A stretch of DNA of 64,000 bases from Fragilariopsis cylindrus CCMP1102. Taxonomy: Eukaryota > Bacillariophyta > Bacillariophyceae > Bacillariales > Bacillariaceae. The stretch is taken from positions 1 to 64,000 of the forward strand of contig FMBT01000456.1 of the NCBI GenBank assembly GCA_900095095.1, written 5' to 3'. The notes beneath the pieces were generated by a model. The model was not told the origin of the DNA and made no database searches. It saw only the letters and a list, made by a program, of their open reading frames with translations. This document shows positions 58,548-64,000 of the stretch, piece by piece; within the stretch, counting starts at the first letter, position 1; the number at the start of each line of letters is the position of its first letter. A program made the position numbers and the translations under genes.

Positions 58548-61500
58548 TTAAAACTGTATAATACTATTATTTCGCTTAGGTAGAAGACATTTGTTTATGT
58601 TTTTTTCGTACGCATTCTTCCACAGTTCTGTATAGAATGTATACCATACGTTATGCAACAGGAAAGCACTCCTTTCATTATCATTATCATTATCATTTGC
58701 CCATGCTGGAGCTTCTCCCGGTACAGAATTTCCTCCAAAGAACTCGTCTACAGCACGTAAATCTCGGAGCATCAGTAACGATGCTAACGAGCAATGACTA
58801 ATTTGAGACCATTGACGACACGACCTCTCTCCTGCTTCGATTGGGTCTCGAACATATATCTTCCCTTTTGAGTTTGTATCACAAAACTTCGTTCGAGGTG
58901 AGCAATGGATGTAGCTTACGATCAATCGACTCACATTCTCTCACTCTACATACGTCAAGAGATCAAGAGATCCCGGGGTTTCGTCGGACACATTCAATAC
59001 ACGAATGTTTAGGTTACTTTCGTGAACGGGTAACCAAGTTAGTTTGGGTAGTAAAAAAGTACCATCAGTAAGATAGATACCTGATTCTACCCATACTTTG
59101 ACACAAACAGGCGGCATATTACTGTTCTGGTCGTTCTGCGTTGGATGCCATATCAAAGTAAACCTCTCGTTCTTGGTTGCCTGTGAAAAATGAGAGAAAA
59201 TTTAGGATATATTCTTCGTATCGATTTCTTTACCACTGATTTAATGATGATCTCAATAATTAATTTTCTTACCTCTATGATATCAGACAAAACTTCCTGC
59301 CCAAGTCTTTTCCATTACGACCCAGTCCAAAACTTCTGGAATCAAGTATATTCAGAGCCTCTCTTCGTTTTGGATTCGTCTCATTACCTACAGAACTCTC
59401 TCGTCGAGCCATAGCCACCCTAGGACCACATTTCATAGTACGCTCTCTAGCATCTTCGGGATCGCTATCATAGTATAACAGCTCGGAATCGTCGACATCT
59501 TGAAATTTACTCTTCTTACTGTTCCATTTTTCTTTTCTATTATTGATAGCGTCAAAGGAACTAATTGTTTGTAGAAATGTCATATTTTTCGTGTCAGCGG
59601 CTTTAAAAGTCATCTGTTTTCTTAAATTCTTGAGGCGTATCGCTTTCCCATCAGCATTTCTTGCTCTGTTGTGAGGTCGTCTATCTTTCAATTCTTTGCC
59701 TGTAGTAGGTTTACTGCCGCTACATTCCAGAGATCATTGACAGACAAAGTTCACTCATATTTGTGTTGTTACTCAAGAATCCAGAAATGTATTCTTCCGC
59801 CACTACTTTTTGATGTTTACCATCAACGTACAAATCTTCTTTGAATTTTTGTTTTAGTTCGAATATTCCGGTCATAGAATCAGCGAAGTCCTTCAAGGTT
59901 ACAGTACAGACATCGTCTGCACACCAAGGGCCTGTAACTGGATTTGTACAAGTAGCTGCTAGATCTGCTAGATCTCCATCTTCTACGGCGGCAAGAGCTT
60001 GTGATTGACATCCTTCTATTGGATTACGACATCCTCCTATTGGATTACAAGCAAAAGACTCATATCGGGTAGAATCTGCGATCCCATCCATCGAAATCGT
60101 CTTCTATCTAACGTTGCCTGATGACGCACTTTGCGCTCCAACTCTCTAGGGGATCGTGATCGTGACTTTTTTTGTTAATAAGTAGCTTGGTACTACTGAT
60201 CCCTGAAGACGAATGTGGTCGAATCTTCCTTCTATAATGGTATCTTTCTTCGCCAAGGTCTTGCAACTATATACATCGTTCTTTTCAATCCTCGCGTTGG
60301 GTCTACGCGTCGATTTGTTAATCGATTGTTTCTTCGTTATCATCAGTTTGTTGACAAAATCATCATGCACCTTCATGTCAATGTTTTCCTCCCTAGTATA
60401 TTCTCCTCGGAATTTTCTATATCTCTTATACCCTCATCGTTGCGGCTATCATTAGCATGTTCTTTGTTTTCCATAGAGTTATTATTAAATTAGTCGGCCT
60501 AGATGGCTTTTATTTTTCGTATTGAATTCGGAAAAAGAATTCTCTGTCTCGTAACATTTGTCGATTTCTGCTGGGTACTGGTCCTGAAGACGTTTTTGTT
60601 TCGCTGTTCAGAACGGATTTTGTGATCTATATTAGGCTGAACTTTTCTGGTGCGACTAGATTTAGAATGCATTCCCGGATCAATGAGGCTTCGAATGGCC
60701 AGTACAACGGTGTCTCGTTCAGCTAGCGATTGCGCCAAAAATGTAAACTTATTCGATTCACCACCATATTTTTCATCTTCACGACGAAGTAAGTTTTATC
60801 GGACGAACCAAGATTATCTTCCATTTTCTCTGCTGCTGTTTCACTTCCCACTCTCGAAATATGCCGAACTTTTATCTTTATATCTCCTCGGTTGAGTATA
60901 GAACTGTCGTTTTCGCTTTCTTCCTCATCCCTGGAACGCATACGAATACGAAGGTACGATTTATCGGAATTAGTCGATAGATTTACAGGCAGCCTGTTGC
61001 TTCCACCATTATTTAGCCACGTCTATGAACAAGGTCACAGAACAAGGAAAGGAAAGGGAGATATGATGAGTATACAAATACATACTTTGAATCCCGAATC
61101 AAAAGAACAAGAACAAGAGGAAAGGGAATTTTTGTTTGTATTGAATTGAATGTATAATATTATTATATTTACTCACCAGATTAAAGCCATATTCGAGTTT
61201 TTTCGTTAGTATGGAAGAAGATTTATGTCCATGTGACGTAAGAGGTTGACTTCGATGTTGTCGTGGTTTTAATTTATCATAAGTATGCCTTGAAACTGGA
61301 TTAAGCATGGAAGAAGAAGCTGCTGGGGTTCCTGGTTTTGTCATCGATGATGATGATTGTTGTTGGTTTGTTGAAGACATGGAAGTCAAACCACGAGAAG
61401 ATCGTGATCGCGATCGTGATGGTGATCGCGAAGATGGTCGATTGCTCAATGACGTTTGTTGTGCTAGGAACATGGTTCTGTCTTTGGATGGCGATTTGCT

Positions 61501-61722
61501 TCTTCTTTTTGACGTCGACGACGAGGACTTTTGTTTCCTCGGGGTTGCATTATATTCTTCATCTGGAATCTGAAGTATTGACTCATACTCTGAGATACCA
61601 GTGATACCGCCACAAAGATTCATTGTATGTATGTGATATGTAGATGTAGATACAATAGGAGAGATAATAAAATCTTCAGAGATAGTTGTCGAGTCAAATT
61701 CTATGTTTACTGAGGGAGTCAA
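58548..61722 (-). CDS. Unknown multi-exon locus with many frame breaks (possibly two genes)
   Basis: Exon 1 (61177-61722) encodes a Ser/Arg-rich N-terminus (SRSPSRSRSRSSRGLTS) and splices (GTGAGT..ATAG, 154 nt) to TWLNNGGSNRLPVNLSTNSD from 61022. Coherent pieces then run to 59273: NKFTFLAQSLAERDTVVLAI; DMKVHDDFVNKLMITKK; SRSRSPRELERKVRHQ; a Cys-containing stretch (RYESFACNPIGGCRNPIEGC); and KAIRLKNLRKQMTF. They need at least six single-base changes, mostly one missing base in A or T runs. Two clean final exons follow: 58950-59180 (FTLIWHPTQNDQNSNMPP, VCVKVWVESGIYL) and 58548-58886 (KIYVRDPIEAGERSCRQW). Stops in all frames near 60485-60505 leave open a boundary between two genes. No family recognised. 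Confidence 0.5.
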
Positions 61723-62681
61723 GTCAACTAACTAACTGACTGCAAGCAGAATGCTTTGGTGTTACTGAATGGAATGATTGATTCTACGTAGTTTGTGTTG
61801 ATTATTGTCGCGTATACTAGTAGTAGTGTTTGGTGGTATTCTCCTGTATATATGTATTGTGCTGTGTAATGAATGAAGATCAATCAATGATGCATTATTT
61901 ATGTGATAAATATTAGTTGATCGCAAAAAAAAGTATTTTAGCGATCTTCGTCCTCGGTACGCTCGGTAGCAGTACACGTCTGAACTTTTACAAACGTGTA
62001 CCATAAAGAGCTGGAACTTGTATTTAGTTGCGTCGCGCACATTTTAAAAACAAATGATAATCCGAAAGGAATGAGGTTTCGATGACGTGTTAACCTCCCT
62101 CAGCTAAGTCGGCTTTTTGGAAGCGAATGCAAATCAAAATCAATCCGTGAATGCATTGAAGAATCTTCGCTCCTTCTCATCGACCACGATCAAATCAGAA
62201 TCAATCTTGGCCAGTTCTGATTGCAAGCGCGCCAAGGTTTGAATTCTCAGAACACTTATTTGTATGCGAAACCGATGCATACAAGTGAATCAAAGAAGTG
62301 ATCAAAATCATGACGAAACAGAAGGAATCTTCAATCAGAAGATTTGCATGCGTTGACATGTCAAGTAGAGCAATGCTTTCTTCATGCCGACTCGATTCGT
62401 TACTCGATTCGAATGCTTTTTCTTCTGTCAATCAAGAGAACATACAGTATTTTATACTAGTACGTTACTACACTTTCGCACAACGAGCACATCATTCATT
62501 ATTCTCATTCCTATCTCTTTTAATTCAATTTCTGTTCTTCCAACTGTAATAAAAAACCCTGAACTCTGAACTGACAGCGACTCTAATTTTGCGCTTTATA
62601 CTGTATCCTCTTTAGCGAAAACAAGAATTAATTTTCTCCATACTCTTGGTTTTGTGATTGACAAATAAACACAGTTGAAAA
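61723..62681. other. Intergenic, no gene recognised
   Basis: 959 bp between divergent starts. A 76-codon minus-strand frame at 62201-62431 contains a hydrophobic segment but no support for being a gene. Otherwise AT-rich with nothing marked. Confidence 0.45.
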
Positions 62682-63753
62682 ATGAATCCGATTTCCATTG
62701 ATAACGACGAACTAACATCATCATCATTGATTGTTAGTGACGATAACGATGACTCCGACTTCGTTCTTGTTTCAATTTCGGAACAAAACAAAGACTATAG
62801 AAACGCAAATGTTGTTGTTGTTGATAACGACGACGACGATGATGATATTGTGATAATGAATATGATGATGACTCGTATGACTATTGCGAAGATGCTTGTT
62901 CCATACTTTCAGATAACGAGCAAGAAAAGGAAGGAGACTATGACTATGAGTCTGACTCGTTGTCGTCATGTAGCCTTGAAATATCATCATCTACGAAAGG
63001 AGGTCTCAAAGATTCGATTCTTACTGTTGTATCAGTACTGATGAAGGACCTAGATGAGGCTCACGAGGCAGCAAAATTGGCTCAGATCACAGACACAGAT
63101 CTTGACACGACAGAAGAACCGGAAAATAATAGTCAAGAATTAGAATCAAATTTTGCAGTAGAATCAAAGGAAGATGAAGCGGAAGAAGATTTAGAAATGC
63201 CTACTGTTGAGGAAGTTTCTGGTAAAGAGAAATCCCTCTCTATTTCTTCTTCGAATTGAAAAGTAAAAGCGACTCGTCGTCGAATGTAACAACTTTATGT
63301 TTGTCATCCTCCCAGATTCAAGAAAAGAAGGAAGGGAAAGAAGACGCTTTCATGTCGCATAATGTCCCTGTCGTATCTTTCGAGATCGTAAAGATTAGTA
63401 GTAGTAGTGTTGATAACTATGTTCCTACTACCAGTCGAATATCCAATAAAAAGCTTCGAAAGAAATTAAAATTAATGAAGAAGGCACAAGCTGCCGCAAC
63501 TGCAGCTCAAAAGATTTCAGACAAGAAATACCAGAAGGAGCAGGCGGCATCAGCGCCAAACTCGTCCTCCTCCTCCTCTTTCTCCAAGACATTCCTACAA
63601 CGGTCGTCGTCGAATTCCAAGAAATATGCCTTGATGCCATCACGTTGTGCATCGAAAAAAGTTGCTAACATTGCCGTATCCTGTGCGTTAGAGTCGATGT
63701 CGAACTACAGGAACGACATATTTCGCCAAGATAACCAAACTACTGGTTCCTGA
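62682..63753 (+). CDS. Hypothetical Ser/Asp/Lys-rich disordered protein
   Basis: About 356 residues, unrecognised. The N-terminal 90 residues are Asp-rich (SDDNDDSDFVLVSI, then DNEYDDDSYDYCEDACSILS). A middle helix-like part follows (GLKDSILTVVSVLMKDLDEA), then an acidic stretch, then a basic helix (NKKLRKKLKLMKKAQAAATA) and a Ser-rich C-terminus ending CALESMSNYRNDIF. The frame changes twice, each as if one T were missing, at 62848-62849 and 63256-63257; with both, the protein reads through from 62682 to 63753. Charge-patterned disorder suggests a nuclear or scaffold role, but nothing firm. Confidence 0.55.
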
Positions 63754-64000
63754 AAACCAACAGCGGCAATTGCAATAGAAAAAGAAGAATCGTGGAGCAC
63801 AAATAACAAAACACCCAGTCTTATGATTCTATGCGTTTTTGTGCCATGCTTTCTTTCCTTCTACTTCTACTTACAATCAACAATAATTTATGTCTCAAAT
63901 TCTAAAATAAACAATCAAGAATGGCATTCAAAACGATTTTGTGTGATTTCTTGCTACCGATCCGATCCGAACTCATTCGAGCGAAAACTTTACTACAATG
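63754..64000. other. Downstream spacer to window end
   Basis: 247 bp with no gene visible. It probably holds the 3' UTR of the preceding gene and the start of the next intergenic region. Confidence 0.4.

Noticed and set aside
62201-62431. 76-codon minus-strand frame with a hydrophobic segment
   Set aside because: No homology, isolated and short; could be chance in AT-rich sequence.
11332-62849. Programmed ribosomal frameshifting as the common cause of frame breaks
   Set aside because: No shared slippery heptamer or downstream structure is seen, and the sites fall in unrelated housekeeping genes whose homologues are not frameshifted.
1-64000. tRNA, rRNA or CRISPR loci
   Set aside because: No cloverleaf B-box pattern, rRNA-like block or spaced direct-repeat array was noticed by eye; a tRNAscan run would be needed to exclude a tRNA firmly.

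Overview
This is a nuclear window from a photosynthetic stramenopile, most likely a diatom. Four things point there: AT-rich DNA with short GT-AG introns (about 60-240 nt), several proteins with a signal peptide followed by a Phe-containing cleavage motif like the diatom plastid presequence (AF-TSP at 8850, GF-TSP at 15109, GF-VGT at 45283), runs of Asn/Ser/Asp microsatellite coding sequence, and a purely eukaryotic housekeeping gene set. No rRNA, tRNA, CRISPR array or viral element was seen. All function calls are by eye from motifs; no search was run.

Layout. 0-8 kb: an Asn-rich protein cut by the window edge, a sugar-porter MFS transporter, a tandem-domain MAPR (PGRMC-like) heme protein, then a RING-H2 E3 ligase and a UBE2K-like E2 transcribed divergently. 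8-17 kb: a plastid-type DUF2358 protein, two unknown proteins, a D-glutamate cyclase-like enzyme, a J-domain protein, organellar TsaD (tRNA t6A synthesis) and an HYPK-like NatA cofactor. 17.8-32 kb: one 14-kb gene reconstructed here as eight exons encoding a 4489-residue protein: SH3, Gln/Pro-rich linker, DUF3638/DUF3645 P-loop ATPase core, acidic tract, EF-hands, Vps62-like C-terminus. 32.7-43.6 kb: PTPA, CLU/CLUH, long-form RNase Z and a peroxisomal ECH1-type dienoyl-CoA isomerase ending in SKL. 43.7-44.9 kb: a 1.17-kb element with 17-bp terminal inverted repeats carrying three direct and one inverted copy of a 195-bp unit. 45-57 kb: a plastid-type protein fused to an ApaH-like phosphatase, an unknown soluble protein, an INTS6-like Integrator subunit with a terminal WW domain, and RNA polymerase III subunit RPC3. 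57-64 kb: a single-pass membrane protein, an unknown multi-exon locus with many frame breaks and an unknown Ser/Asp-rich protein.

Gene order is compact and mostly alternates strand, so many pairs share a 400-800 bp divergent promoter region (RING/E2, SH3-ATPase/PTPA, CLU/RNase Z, RPC3/membrane protein). Functional themes repeat: ubiquitin and proteostasis (E2, E3, HYPK, J-protein), RNA metabolism (TsaD, RNase Z, INTS6, RPC3, CLU) and organelle targeting, but no operon-like pathway is apparent.

A caution that affects many entries: at least a dozen otherwise conserved genes change reading frame by one base, nearly always as if one base were missing from a short homopolymer. The 13.5-kb giant coding sequence has none. 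The pattern fits consensus errors in a draft assembly better than gene decay, but it should be tested.
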